A stretch of 33,828 bases of DNA, taken from NCBI GenBank assembly GCA_019459485.1, contig JAIBEZ010000102.1, positions 1-33,828 on the forward strand, read 5' to 3'. This DNA comes from Prolixibacteraceae bacterium. GTDB lineage: Bacteria; Bacteroidota; Bacteroidia; Bacteroidales; Prolixibacteraceae. The number at the start of each line of letters is the position of its first letter. Position 1 is the stretch's first letter. The translations under genes were made by a program, and so were the position numbers. Positions 8,186-16,323 of this stretch are shown one piece after another. The notes below the pieces were generated by a model that worked only from the letters and a program-made list of their open reading frames with translations, had not been told where the DNA came from and made no database searches.

Positions 8186-9757
8186 TTATCCTTTCGGAAC
8201 ACTAAAATGAAACTTACTTCCCTTGCCCACTTCGCTTTCGATCCATATTTTGCCATCGTGTTTTTCGACGAATTCCTTACATAACAACAATCCAAGACCA
8301 GTTCCCTTTTCATTTTGGGTGCCCAGTGTAGAGTAACTTTCATCAATCCGGAACAACTTATCAATGGTCTCTTTGTTTATTCCAACCCCGTTATCGGCTA
8401 TTGTTATTACCCATTCTCCCTGTTTTGGTTTGGCTGAAATACAAATTTCACCACCAGTATGGGCAAATTTTATTGCGTTCGAAATCAGGTTTCTTAAAAC
8501 AGTGCTTATCATCTGTTTATCGGCCAATACAAAAATCAGGGGCGGGAATTCTGTGCTAACAGCTATTGATTTTTGTTGCGACGAGTTGTTCAGTAATTTT
8601 AGTACTTCGTTTGTGAGTTCAACCAAGTCGAAGCATTCGGGAATAAATTCGATCCTTCCGGTTTGCATGCGCGACCAGTCCATCAGGTTCATCAGCAAAT
8701 CCATCGCCCGCTGCGATGAATTCAGTATAATCTGACTGTAATTTGAAATACTCTCATAATCTTTTTCCTGAACCTGCTTTGCCAGCAAATCGCTGAAACC
8801 GATAATTGAGTTAAACGGGTTTCTAAGGTCGTGTGCAATGATTGAGAAGAACTTGTCTTTGGTTGCATTCAATTCGCGCAGGCGGGTTTCGCTTTCGCGC
8901 AACGCCATTTCTGCATGTTTGCGTTCTGTAATGTCGATTGTAAAACCCGCAAGGTATGTGGGTTTTCCTTCAATCTGAATTGGAAATTTGATGGTTGAAT
9001 AGTGACGTTCATTAAATTCTTCTTCTATTTCAATTTTTACTCCGTTTTTCAGAATATCGAGGTCGTTTTCAACCATACTTTTCGCCAAATCTGAAGGAAA
9101 AAGTTCATCCATGGTTTTGCCGATTAATTCATTCATGGATTTGCCAATCAAATTTTCATAATTGCGGCTAAGGCCCAATGAACGGATATTTTCATCTTTG
9201 AAGAAAATATAGATCGGGCTGTTTTCCAGGAAAAGCCTGAATATTTCTTCCCTTTCCTTCAGCTCCTCCTCCGCCAGTTTCTGTTCAGTAATATCCCTTA
9301 CATTGAGCACAATTGAATTAATACCCGGATTGTTAATTTGATTTGTACCATATGCTTCAAGATGAACCCATCCTCCATTTTTATGCCTGTGCCTGTATTG
9401 TGCCCGGCCATATCCAATGAGTACAGCATTTTTAAACGTTCCAATTATTTTCTCCTGATCGTCGGGGTGGATCATGTTTTCAATTACAGGTATATTTATC
9501 AATTCTTCGGGGCGATATCCAAGAATTTTTTCGCATGAATCGCTTACAAAATGCTGAATTCCATTTGAATCGATAAGCACAAACATGTCAAATGAATTTG
9601 CTATAAGTTGCCTGAATTTTGCTTCGTTCATTTTTGTAAATTCTTCTGCGGCTACATTGCCTGATTCAGTTTTCACACCCTGATTCCTTTGCAATTCAAC
9701 TTCTATTTTCTGCCCGGACAAATCAGTGTCAGACAATTGATAGTCAACTTTTTTCAT
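8186..9757 (-). CDS. Soluble PAS-sensor histidine kinase (two PAS domains)
   Basis: A 523-residue cytoplasmic kinase. After a polar N-terminus of about 40 residues come a PAS domain with a PAC tail (about 45-158, with MIHPDD and VRDITEQK) and a second PAS (about 170-279, ending TIDITERK). HisKA has FFSIIAHDLRNPFNS with His309. The ATPase has N423/N427, DNGVG (455-459) and GTGLGL (485-490). It has no TM segment and no receiver. The transmitter, including FRIDESYSTLGTQNEKGTG, is very close to that of the adjacent 827-residue kinase, while the PAS part is different, so the two share a recent ancestor only downstream of the sensor. The start ATG follows about 240 bp without a gene that separates it from the CheB-CheR fusion, so it may have its own promoter. 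Confidence 0.92.
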   Translation of the reverse strand: MKKVDYQLSDTDLSGQKIEVELQRNQGVKTESGNVAAEEFTKMNEAKFRQLIANSFDMFVLIDSNGIQHFVSDSCEKILGYRPEELINIPVIENMIHPDDQEKIIGTFKNAVLIGYGRAQYRHRHKNGGWVHLEAYGTNQINNPGINSIVLNVRDITEQKLAEEELKEREEIFRLFLENSPIYIFFKDENIRSLGLSRNYENLIGKSMNELIGKTMDELFPSDLAKSMVENDLDILKNGVKIEIEEEFNERHYSTIKFPIQIEGKPTYLAGFTIDITERKHAEMALRESETRLRELNATKDKFFSIIAHDLRNPFNSIIGFSDLLAKQVQEKDYESISNYSQIILNSSQRAMDLLMNLMDWSRMQTGRIEFIPECFDLVELTNEVLKLLNNSSQQKSIAVSTEFPPLIFVLADKQMISTVLRNLISNAIKFAHTGGEICISAKPKQGEWVITIADNGVGINKETIDKLFRIDESYSTLGTQNEKGTGLGLLLCKEFVEKHDGKIWIESEVGKGSKFHFSVPKG

Positions 9758-9997
9758 AACTTTTAATGCATTTCAAAAACAGTTATTTTATCTTACTTTC
9801 CGATCTTTTCCGTGATTGTTTCCGGGCTTTGATTTTCCGGGTTCCTGTTTCGTCTGAAAAAAAAATGTTTCCCGTAATATCATTTCTGCGCGGAAGGTTT
9901 CTGCCTGCCCAATTCAATCCTACAAATATTTCGCAGCTAAAGGCGCTTTTAGCATTTTCTGATTCCTGATTTGATATTTCTTATTTTTTCTGATTCC

Positions 9998-12967
9998 TCA
10001 TCTTCCTCCGTGCCATCTTTTCGGTTTTGTTATCTTCTCCCCTACTGCAATAATCCCGATTAACACTCCCTCAGTGCCAACAAATTTATGTGCCGACCAG
10101 TCAATTTTCAATTCATCGCCATCGATGGTTTTTACATGGTTTTCAAACCGGTTGGGCAAAACGCCTTTCAGTAAACTTTTCAACTCCGTTTCCACTTTCC
10201 GGCGCGATGATTCGGCTATGAACAAATCCAAATAGCTTTTGCCGATTACGTCTTTTCTTTTGCGGCCAAAGAGTTTTTCGGCTTCGGTATTAAATTCAAT
10301 CACATTTCCCTCGTGCGACAAACCAATGATGACTCCGGGAACAGTCTGAATGAATGAGCGAAGCATCATTTCATTTTCAAGCAAAGCATTCTCCAATCGC
10401 TTCGACTTTGTAACATCGATGAACGTAATTACCAAACCGTCAATTTTATCTTCGGTGGTACGGTACGGCATCATTCGCATATTAAACCAGCGCCCGTCGA
10501 GGGTCTCAATCGATTTCTCTTTAAACACCAGGGTACGCAGTACTTCCCGGGTATCGTTGTACATTTCAGGATAAACCAAATCGGTCACCTGATCGGTAAA
10601 TAGCCTTCCGATATCACTCTCTCTAAGTTTGAAGATTTTCGTTGCAGGTATCGTAAACTGACGTATTTTCAATTCTTTACTGAGAAACAACGTCGCTATT
10701 TCCATGCTGTTGAGCAAGTTGTTCATATCGTTGTTTACCCTTGAAAAATCATCCACTTTGCTTTGAAGTTCAGCGTTCACGGTTTGTAGTTCTTCATTCA
10801 GGCTTTGCATTTCTTCTTTTGAAGTGGTGAGCTCTTCATTGGTTGATTGCAGTTCTTCATTGGTTGATTGCAATTCTTCGTTGGTTGATCTCAGTTCCTC
10901 CTGCGAGGTTTGCATTTCTTCCCTGGTGCTTTGCAGTTCTTCTTTCACGCGTTGAAGGTCAAATTCCAATTCAGCATTCAATGCAATTCCTGAAGTCAAT
11001 ACTTCTTTCTGTTTTGAAATTTTCAGGTTAGTAGTCGGCACATCGGCAAAAAACACCAAAATCCTTCCTTTCAACGGCAAAGGTTTTTCTATTTGCTGAA
11101 TGGTTACATCTGTTAACAAAGTGCCGTCGTTTGTACCAACTCTCACATTGTTCAAAACCACCTTTTCGTAATTCTGCATTGCTTTTCTGAAAGCTCCCGG
11201 AAGTTCGTGGCGAAGCCCTTCGCGTGCCATGGCAAACAAATTCATGTTGGCTTTACCAGCTGCCGGCTCAAGGTATTTGCCGGTACTACCTGTGATATAA
11301 ATGATGTCACCTGTTTCGGTCACCAAAACGCTGGCTGGCAAAAATTGCTGTAATAACAATTTATCGGTAAGCGTTTGTACATTGTCTGTAATTTTTGCCT
11401 TCGGTTGAATTTCAATTATACCCGGTTTTGACTGGGCAAATGAGCTGGGGAAACCAAAAAGTTCTTCTGCTTTGGCCGAACCGCAGTGCTTGTAAATTCG
11501 AAGTTTTGCATCGACGGTTGTGAACAAATCTGCCTGAGCGCCATTGGTTTCAGCACTCCCAAGAATTAACAGACCATCAGGATTGAGACTGTAATGGAAA
11601 AGTGCCAACATTTTTTTTTGTAATTCGGCATCCATGTAGATCATCAGGTTACGACACGAGAGTATGTCGAGTTTTGTGAAGGGCGGGTCTTTGATTACAT
11701 TCTGCGGAGCAAAAACAACCATTTCGCGTATCTCCGCATTTACGCGGTACTGGTCGTCGGTCTTTATAAAAAACCGGTTTAGCCGGCTTAACGATACATC
11801 GGCAATAATATTGGCCGGATAGACTCCTTTTCGTGCCTTTTCGATGGCGGTGCTGTCGAGATCTGTCGCGAATATTTGCAACGAAAAATTCCTGGTCATG
11901 TTCAGCTTTTCCAATGCTTCCTTAAAAACAATGGCCAGAGAATAGGCTTCTTCACCTGTTGAACAAGCTGGTATCCATGCCCGCAAAACATGTCCGTGTG
12001 GCAATCTGGTGAATAGTGACGGAAATACTTTCTCCTTCAAGAGTTCCCAAACGGCAGGATCACGGAAAAAACTGGTCACCCCAATCAGTAATTCTCTGAA
12101 AAGTATATCGACTTCTGCCGGGTTTTCCTGCAGATAACGCACATACGATGCTATTTTCAATAATTGATGGATCCCCATCCGACGTTCGATACGGCGGTAT
12201 AAGGTAGTTTTTTTGTACAGTGAAAAGTCGTGACCTGATTGGGCGCGAAGAAGGATAATAATTTTCTCGAGCGAGCTGGTATCTTTCTCCAGACTTTGCG
12301 GGGTTTTTGAAGCAACCAGAGATGACCGATTCAGAATCGAAATCAATTTTTCAGGCAGCTCGTTTGCCGGCGCCACGAAATCAACCATGACAGCTTCGAT
12401 TGCAGCACGCGGCATGCTGTCGAATTTTGCAGTGGCAGGCTCCTGAACCAGCACTATCCCAGCCTGTTCTTTGATGGCCCTCAGCCCCAGACTTCCGTCA
12501 GAGCCCATGCCGGAAAGGATAATTCCTATACTCTGTTCCTGCCTGTCGTCGGCAAGAGAATGGAAAAAGTAATCGATTGGGAGCCTCAAACCGCGTGTTT
12601 CAATTGGCTCGAACAAATGCAGCGAGCCGTTTAAAATCGACATGCTCTTGTTCGTCGGAATTACATACACACAGTTTGGCTTCACTTTCAGGCGGTCGGT
12701 TACAGTATAAACCTGCATTTTTGTGAACCGTTGAATCAGTTCGCCCATAAAACCCTTGTGGGTTGGGTCGAGGTGTTGGATAACCACAAAGGCCATTCCG
12801 CACCCGGCAGGCATATTGGTAAAAAATTGTTCCAGTGCTTCCAGCCCACCGGCTGATGCACCTATGCCAACTATTGGAAATTGATTGTTTCCTGAATTTT
12901 CGGAAATATGATCTGATGAATCTGTCAACTCCGAAATAACAGGTTGTGAGCTGGTTTCCCGTTTCAT
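9998..12967 (-). CDS. CheB-CheR fusion with coiled coil and two PAS domains
   Basis: A 989-residue multidomain protein. Residues 30-215 are a CheB methylesterase with the triad Ser38 (GIGASAGG), His65 (VIQHLDPTH) and Asp157 (SGMGSDG). Residues 235-495 are a CheR methyltransferase with LIGVTSFFRDP, WIPACSTGEEAYSLA (SAM site), FATDLD and DILSCRNLMIYM. A region at 500-650 is PAS-like and poorly marked. A coiled coil at about 665-745 is rich in STNEELQ heptads. Two PAS domains follow at about 745-855 and 863-975. The family normally adds and removes methyl groups on chemoreceptor glutamates, but the CheB part lacks the N-terminal receiver domain, and the protein ends without the kinase that many relatives carry. 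No chemoreceptor or flagellar gene is in the window, so a role with the adjacent PAS kinases is inference. All catalytic residues are present. Confidence 0.93.
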   Translation of the reverse strand: MKRETSSQPVISELTDSSDHISENSGNNQFPIVGIGASAGGLEALEQFFTNMPAGCGMAFVVIQHLDPTHKGFMGELIQRFTKMQVYTVTDRLKVKPNCVYVIPTNKSMSILNGSLHLFEPIETRGLRLPIDYFFHSLADDRQEQSIGIILSGMGSDGSLGLRAIKEQAGIVLVQEPATAKFDSMPRAAIEAVMVDFVAPANELPEKLISILNRSSLVASKTPQSLEKDTSSLEKIIILLRAQSGHDFSLYKKTTLYRRIERRMGIHQLLKIASYVRYLQENPAEVDILFRELLIGVTSFFRDPAVWELLKEKVFPSLFTRLPHGHVLRAWIPACSTGEEAYSLAIVFKEALEKLNMTRNFSLQIFATDLDSTAIEKARKGVYPANIIADVSLSRLNRFFIKTDDQYRVNAEIREMVVFAPQNVIKDPPFTKLDILSCRNLMIYMDAELQKKMLALFHYSLNPDGLLILGSAETNGAQADLFTTVDAKLRIYKHCGSAKAEELFGFPSSFAQSKPGIIEIQPKAKITDNVQTLTDKLLLQQFLPASVLVTETGDIIYITGSTGKYLEPAAGKANMNLFAMAREGLRHELPGAFRKAMQNYEKVVLNNVRVGTNDGTLLTDVTIQQIEKPLPLKGRILVFFADVPTTNLKISKQKEVLTSGIALNAELEFDLQRVKEELQSTREEMQTSQEELRSTNEELQSTNEELQSTNEELTTSKEEMQSLNEELQTVNAELQSKVDDFSRVNNDMNNLLNSMEIATLFLSKELKIRQFTIPATKIFKLRESDIGRLFTDQVTDLVYPEMYNDTREVLRTLVFKEKSIETLDGRWFNMRMMPYRTTEDKIDGLVITFIDVTKSKRLENALLENEMMLRSFIQTVPGVIIGLSHEGNVIEFNTEAEKLFGRKRKDVIGKSYLDLFIAESSRRKVETELKSLLKGVLPNRFENHVKTIDGDELKIDWSAHKFVGTEGVLIGIIAVGEKITKPKRWHGGR
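10832..10894. repeat. Three 21-bp tandem units coding for STNEELQ heptads
   Basis: Units at 10832-10852, 10853-10873 and 10874-10894 are nearly identical and each encodes one seven-residue heptad of the coiled coil in the CheB-CheR fusion. The unit length equals one heptad, so a change in copy number would keep the frame and alter coiled-coil length by whole heptads. Confidence 0.75.
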
Positions 12968-12987
12968 ATTAAACGCTTAAAAATTGA

Positions 12988-13002
12988 TTTTCCGCCGGAA
13001 AA
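12988..13002. promoter_or_regulatory. 15-bp palindrome upstream of the CheB-CheR gene
   Basis: TTTTCCG and CGGAAAA are perfect inverted arms around one central base, 20 bp before the ATG at 12967 on the minus strand. The loop is too tight for a good hairpin, so a protein-binding palindrome is as likely as a weak terminator for the gene upstream. No binding protein can be named. Confidence 0.3.
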
Positions 13003-13058
13003 TAATTTGCCGGCAGAAATGCTTCAATTCAATAATAACGTGCAATATACGGAAATTT

Positions 13059-13934
13059 CTACTTTCTTATCCGGAGTGAAATTACGTTGGGAATTTTACG
13101 GAAATGATCGTTGTCGTCATTGTCGCAGGTGTTGGAAACGTAACTGCCAAATTTGGCGATGACTGTGTCGCCCGTGTTCACATACAGACTTGTTTCCGGA
13201 CCACCTTCAAGATAAACCGTTGTGCGGATATCCAAAGGCATTCCCAGTAAAAAGCTGATCATATCGCGGTGAGTGTATGGCGAACGGGTAAAAACAATGT
13301 ACAAATTGCCTGAAACATCGGTGGCAGTCAGTATCATGCTGCACGATTGATCGGGTCTTTTTGTAAAAGCCATTGCTTCTCCGGAGCAGCTAATCATGCG
13401 CATTCCCTGACACAAAGAATTGTATTGGTTTTTTACCTTTTCCCAACTTTGGCAGGTAATATCAATGATTTCGAAAGGTAGTTTTGCCGTATCTTTCGGA
13501 TGCATGACCATCATCGCATTGTAATAGGAAGCTTTCACCGGGTTGTTCAGGTGGCTGCGGCTCTTCAGGTAGCCTTTGTTCGACTGCGCTTTATTGTAGT
13601 TGTACATCCCGGCGTTGATGATGATATTCATGCCGAACTCCTCAGCCCAATCGGGAGCAGTTCGCGGATGTTTGCCATGTTCAGAAGCCGTCAGAAATTC
13701 GAACTCAAACTTCCGGGCATCAATTTTCAATATGGTCAGTTTCGAATCGTTGACCACCGATTTCAGCGGGGCGTCCAGTTCTGCAAGCTGCAACCCATCC
13801 ATCAGGTTGGTCCACTCTATTTCATTAATCCATTTATTCTGAGCTTTTGCGCCAAAACTTATCAGGAAAAGCAGAAGGAACATAGAAATATTGAATCTTC
13901 CTGAACAGCATTTGGAAAGAATTGATTTACACAT
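13059..13934 (-). CDS. Exported phosphodiester glycosidase family (NAGPA-like) protein
   Basis: Encodes 291 residues from the chosen start. The frame stays open to 14018, but that would lie well inside the upstream gene. The ATG at 13934 overlaps the upstream stop by 8 nt and gives a signal peptide ending ...LLFLISFGAKA before Q32. Family motifs are INAGMYN (106-112), a possible partner block CQGMRMISCSGEAMAF (175-190), and YLEGGPETSLYV (241-252), the GGP-containing core of the phosphodiester glycosidase domain known from the mammalian mannose-phosphate uncovering enzyme and bacterial YigE-type proteins. Such enzymes remove a sugar attached through a phosphodiester. The substrate here is unknown, and an envelope glycan is inferred from the neighbours. 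Translational coupling to the transglycosylase-like gene is likely. The mature part holds several cysteines. Confidence 0.82.
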   Translation of the reverse strand: MCKSILSKCCSGRFNISMFLLLFLISFGAKAQNKWINEIEWTNLMDGLQLAELDAPLKSVVNDSKLTILKIDARKFEFEFLTASEHGKHPRTAPDWAEEFGMNIIINAGMYNYNKAQSNKGYLKSRSHLNNPVKASYYNAMMVMHPKDTAKLPFEIIDITCQSWEKVKNQYNSLCQGMRMISCSGEAMAFTKRPDQSCSMILTATDVSGNLYIVFTRSPYTHRDMISFLLGMPLDIRTTVYLEGGPETSLYVNTGDTVIAKFGSYVSNTCDNDDNDHFRKIPNVISLRIRK

Positions 13935-15057
13935 CTGTAAAATCGAATTTCGCATTTTTAAAGGGGAAAAGTTCGTACAATTCTCCGGAATAATAAAATT
14001 CGTAGGCCACTGCACCAAAAGAATACCGTTTGCCTTTGATATTTATGCCTGAACCACCCACCACCGGATTTTTCTTTGGAACTGAAACTTCATAACCAAT
14101 ATTGTATAAAGTTGCCAGAATTTCGGGCCGGTCATCGATCGGATAGCCTGATTTTTCCCATTGCATCTTTATCTGCTTCACGTTGAGCGCTGCATACAGG
14201 TATGAATAGTAGTGGTTTTTATAGGATGTCAGCCGGTTAAAACGTTCCTGAGAAATGTTTTTTGTTTGAAAGTCGAGAAGGTGCTCATACTTTTCACCCA
14301 GATAAAAAACCGATGTGCTGTCGTACAGGTTTTTTTCGATCGTTTGAGCAGTTGGAACTTTAATACCCGTAACACCCAGTGAAAAAGTGGTTTCAACCGA
14401 AAGAATTTTCAACGGACCGATCCATTTCTTATAAGCTTCGCGGCTCGAATTGAACAAGCGGATTTGTTCGCCAACCAGCACCGATACGATCAGACGGGGC
14501 TCAACTCCTGTCGCGTGCGCGGCGGAGTCGATAAGGTGCTTGTCTTTTGCAACCGCAAGTTTAAAATCCTGCCATTCATTGATATTCATCCATTCGAAAA
14601 TACTTCCGGTTTTTACCTGAAGTTGTTTCGGATCGCTGCTTTCTTCAAAGTTGTTAACTTCAGCATGATACTCAGCATTGTTCTGAAGATAAAGGTTTAC
14701 TGCTGCAATCATTCGCTGGGCTTCCTTCACGTTACGACTTTTAAAATACGCATTCTGGATGTAAAAAGCATTGTATGGATAATACCTGCTCAATACCGAA
14801 AGGTTGTGTAAAAGTCGTACTTCGCTATAGTTTACCGTTACCGAACTATCATCCGATGACTGTCCGTACTTGTCTTTTATCTCCTGAAAATACCGGTCAT
14901 TGAGGTCAACAACGCCCGGATCATCGGTCAGATGAAATTTTACTGCAAAAAAAGCCATTGTCAAAACTAAGCCAATTAACGCGAAAATACCTGCAAATCC
15001 GAATCCTAAGTACTTCAAAATCTTGCGAAAAGCCCTGTTTCCCATTTCTAAATTCAT
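13927..15057 (-). CDS. Membrane-anchored protein with transglycosylase-like region
   Basis: About 376 residues with one N-terminal membrane segment (roughly residues 14-40 of this start) and the remainder probably periplasmic. The central ATGVEPRLIVSVLVGEQIRLF, with Glu197, followed by TFSLGVTGIKVPTAQ resembles the helix-Glu plus SLG-x-x-x-IK arrangement of lysozyme-like lytic transglycosylases. Overall similarity to a named family could not be settled by eye, so the enzymatic call is tentative. Three in-frame ATGs lie at 15078, 15057 and 15045. An AAGGAGG sits directly against the 15057 codon and 12 nt before the 15045 codon, so the last may be the true start. The gene overlaps the phosphodiester glycosidase gene by 8 nt and diverges from an M23 endopeptidase, which fits cell-wall remodelling. 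Confidence 0.72.
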   Translation of the reverse strand: MNLEMGNRAFRKILKYLGFGFAGIFALIGLVLTMAFFAVKFHLTDDPGVVDLNDRYFQEIKDKYGQSSDDSSVTVNYSEVRLLHNLSVLSRYYPYNAFYIQNAYFKSRNVKEAQRMIAAVNLYLQNNAEYHAEVNNFEESSDPKQLQVKTGSIFEWMNINEWQDFKLAVAKDKHLIDSAAHATGVEPRLIVSVLVGEQIRLFNSSREAYKKWIGPLKILSVETTFSLGVTGIKVPTAQTIEKNLYDSTSVFYLGEKYEHLLDFQTKNISQERFNRLTSYKNHYYSYLYAALNVKQIKMQWEKSGYPIDDRPEILATLYNIGYEVSVPKKNPVVGGSGINIKGKRYSFGAVAYEFYYSGELYELFPFKNAKFDFTDV

Positions 15058-15210
15058 CCTCCTTTTTAGTTGCAGCAAATGTATTAAAAGGTGTTATTAA
15101 ATGTTAAAAGCAGGATGTAATTGTGTGGAAATGCCAGAATAAATAATGAAAAAGTTACTTTTGTTACCCGTTCAAATTTTTGAGCTAGTTTATCAACCCA
15201 AATTTTGAAA

Positions 15211-16158
15211 ATGACATTACGAACTATAGTACTAATTACCAGCCTGTTATTTGCAATAAGCACTCATTCACAGCCAGCTCTTCCTGATACCCTGCCCAAC
15301 GATATAGAATCCTGCGAAACGGATTCACTTCACAACACGGATGAAGAATTATCATCCGACTCACTTCAGTCAACAGATGAAACTTTCTACCACAACATCT
15401 GGAACAGCACCCAAATCAGGTATCCGTTGACCACGCTTCCTCCTAAAGACGAATTGGTGACCATCAGACTCACAGAACCTTACGATCATCCCTTTGTGTC
15501 ACCTGTAATTGGCGAAGTGATCTCGAAATTTGGGCACCGCGGGCGAAGGATGCACACCGGAACTGATATCAGATTAAAAGCAGGTGATACTGTTCGTTGT
15601 GTTTTCGATGGAAAAGTAAGGCTGGCCAAACGTTTCAGCGGATACGGAAACCTTGTACTGGTAAGGCACAGCAATGGCCTCGAAACCATTTATGCACATT
15701 TACAATCAATTAGTGTAAATATAAACGACACCATCAAGGCAGGAGATGTAATTGGCCTGGGCGGACGAACAGGCAGGGCTTCCTGTGATCACCTTCATTT
15801 CGAAACCCGTTTGTTTGGTGAACCTTTCGACTCAAACAAATACATCGATTTTAAAAGGTATGCCTTGCGCAGCAACCATATTTATTACAAAAACAAACAG
15901 TGGGAAATCGATCCTAACGACTTCAACAAAAAACAGCCAATTGAAACCAAGATGGTCGTCGCTGCAAATCAAAATATTCCGACAATTGCCGCCAGCGTAA
16001 ATACCAAAGCAAAATCCTCGAAACATGTTATCAGAAAAGGTGATACACTATCGGTTATTGCCAGAAAATACAATACTTCGGTCAAAAAACTTTGTTCGGT
16101 GAACAACATTACCGCCCAGAAAACACTGAAAATCGGATCGGTGCTGAGATTGAATTAG
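15211..16158 (+). CDS. Exported M23 metallopeptidase with C-terminal LysM domain
   Basis: 315 residues from the ATG at 15211; a TTG two codons upstream is less likely. The signal peptide is MTLRTIVLITSLLFAISTHS, then an acidic Ser/Asp-rich linker. The M23 (LytM) domain spans about 85-210: FGHRGRRMHTGTD with His115 and Asp119, YAHL with His163, and DHLHFET with His194 and His196. These are all the zinc and catalytic residues of active peptidoglycan endopeptidases. A LysM domain at 271-315 (HVIRKGDTLSVIARKYNTS) binds glycan chains. It would cut peptide cross-links in the periplasm or at the outer membrane. It is transcribed divergently from the transglycosylase-like/phosphodiester glycosidase pair. 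A TACTTTTG at 15156-15163 could be its -7 box, but no convincing -33 box is seen. Confidence 0.92.
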   Translation: MTLRTIVLITSLLFAISTHSQPALPDTLPNDIESCETDSLHNTDEELSSDSLQSTDETFYHNIWNSTQIRYPLTTLPPKDELVTIRLTEPYDHPFVSPVIGEVISKFGHRGRRMHTGTDIRLKAGDTVRCVFDGKVRLAKRFSGYGNLVLVRHSNGLETIYAHLQSISVNINDTIKAGDVIGLGGRTGRASCDHLHFETRLFGEPFDSNKYIDFKRYALRSNHIYYKNKQWEIDPNDFNKKQPIETKMVVAANQNIPTIAASVNTKAKSSKHVIRKGDTLSVIARKYNTSVKKLCSVNNITAQKTLKIGSVLRLN

Positions 16159-16169
16159 TAGGGGAATAG

Positions 16170-16310
16170 TTTTTCTGACTGTCCGCAAACTTACCAAAAG
16201 GGATTTACAGAAGTCAATTTTTGTCATTTGGTTGTCATTTGGTTGTCATTTTATATCAACTATATGACTAGCAGTGACTATCAATGACTTTTCTATCATG
16301 GTGTAAATTT
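16170..16310. repeat. Degenerate GTCAT/ATGAC repeat element, copy B (convergent junction)
   Basis: This fills the gap between the ends of the plus-strand M23 gene and the minus-strand MG2/plug gene. It holds CTGAC (16175-16179), CGCAAACT (16184-16191), three tandem 11-bp units of TTGTCATTTGG type (16221-16252, the last degenerate), ATGAC/GTGAC words, then TCAATGACTTTT (16281-16292), 8 nt, and GTGTAA (16301-16306). The right part matches copy A in sequence and spacing. The left part matches copy A in inverted orientation. Confidence 0.6.
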
Positions 16311-16323
16311 CCGAATCTCAATA

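Noticed and set aside
9758-9997. Gene or RNA in the 240-bp gap between the CheB-CheR and two-PAS kinase genes
   Set aside because: No frame with family features, no stable hairpin and no exact -7 box; probably leader and promoter DNA.
13935-14018. Longer N-terminus of the phosphodiester glycosidase (MVQWPTN...)
   Set aside because: It would overlap the upstream gene by about 90 bp and place 28 polar residues before the signal peptide; the ATG at 13934 fits better.
16221-16252. CRISPR-like array formed by the 11-bp units
   Set aside because: Units are directly adjacent without spacers and far too short; a simple tandem repeat.
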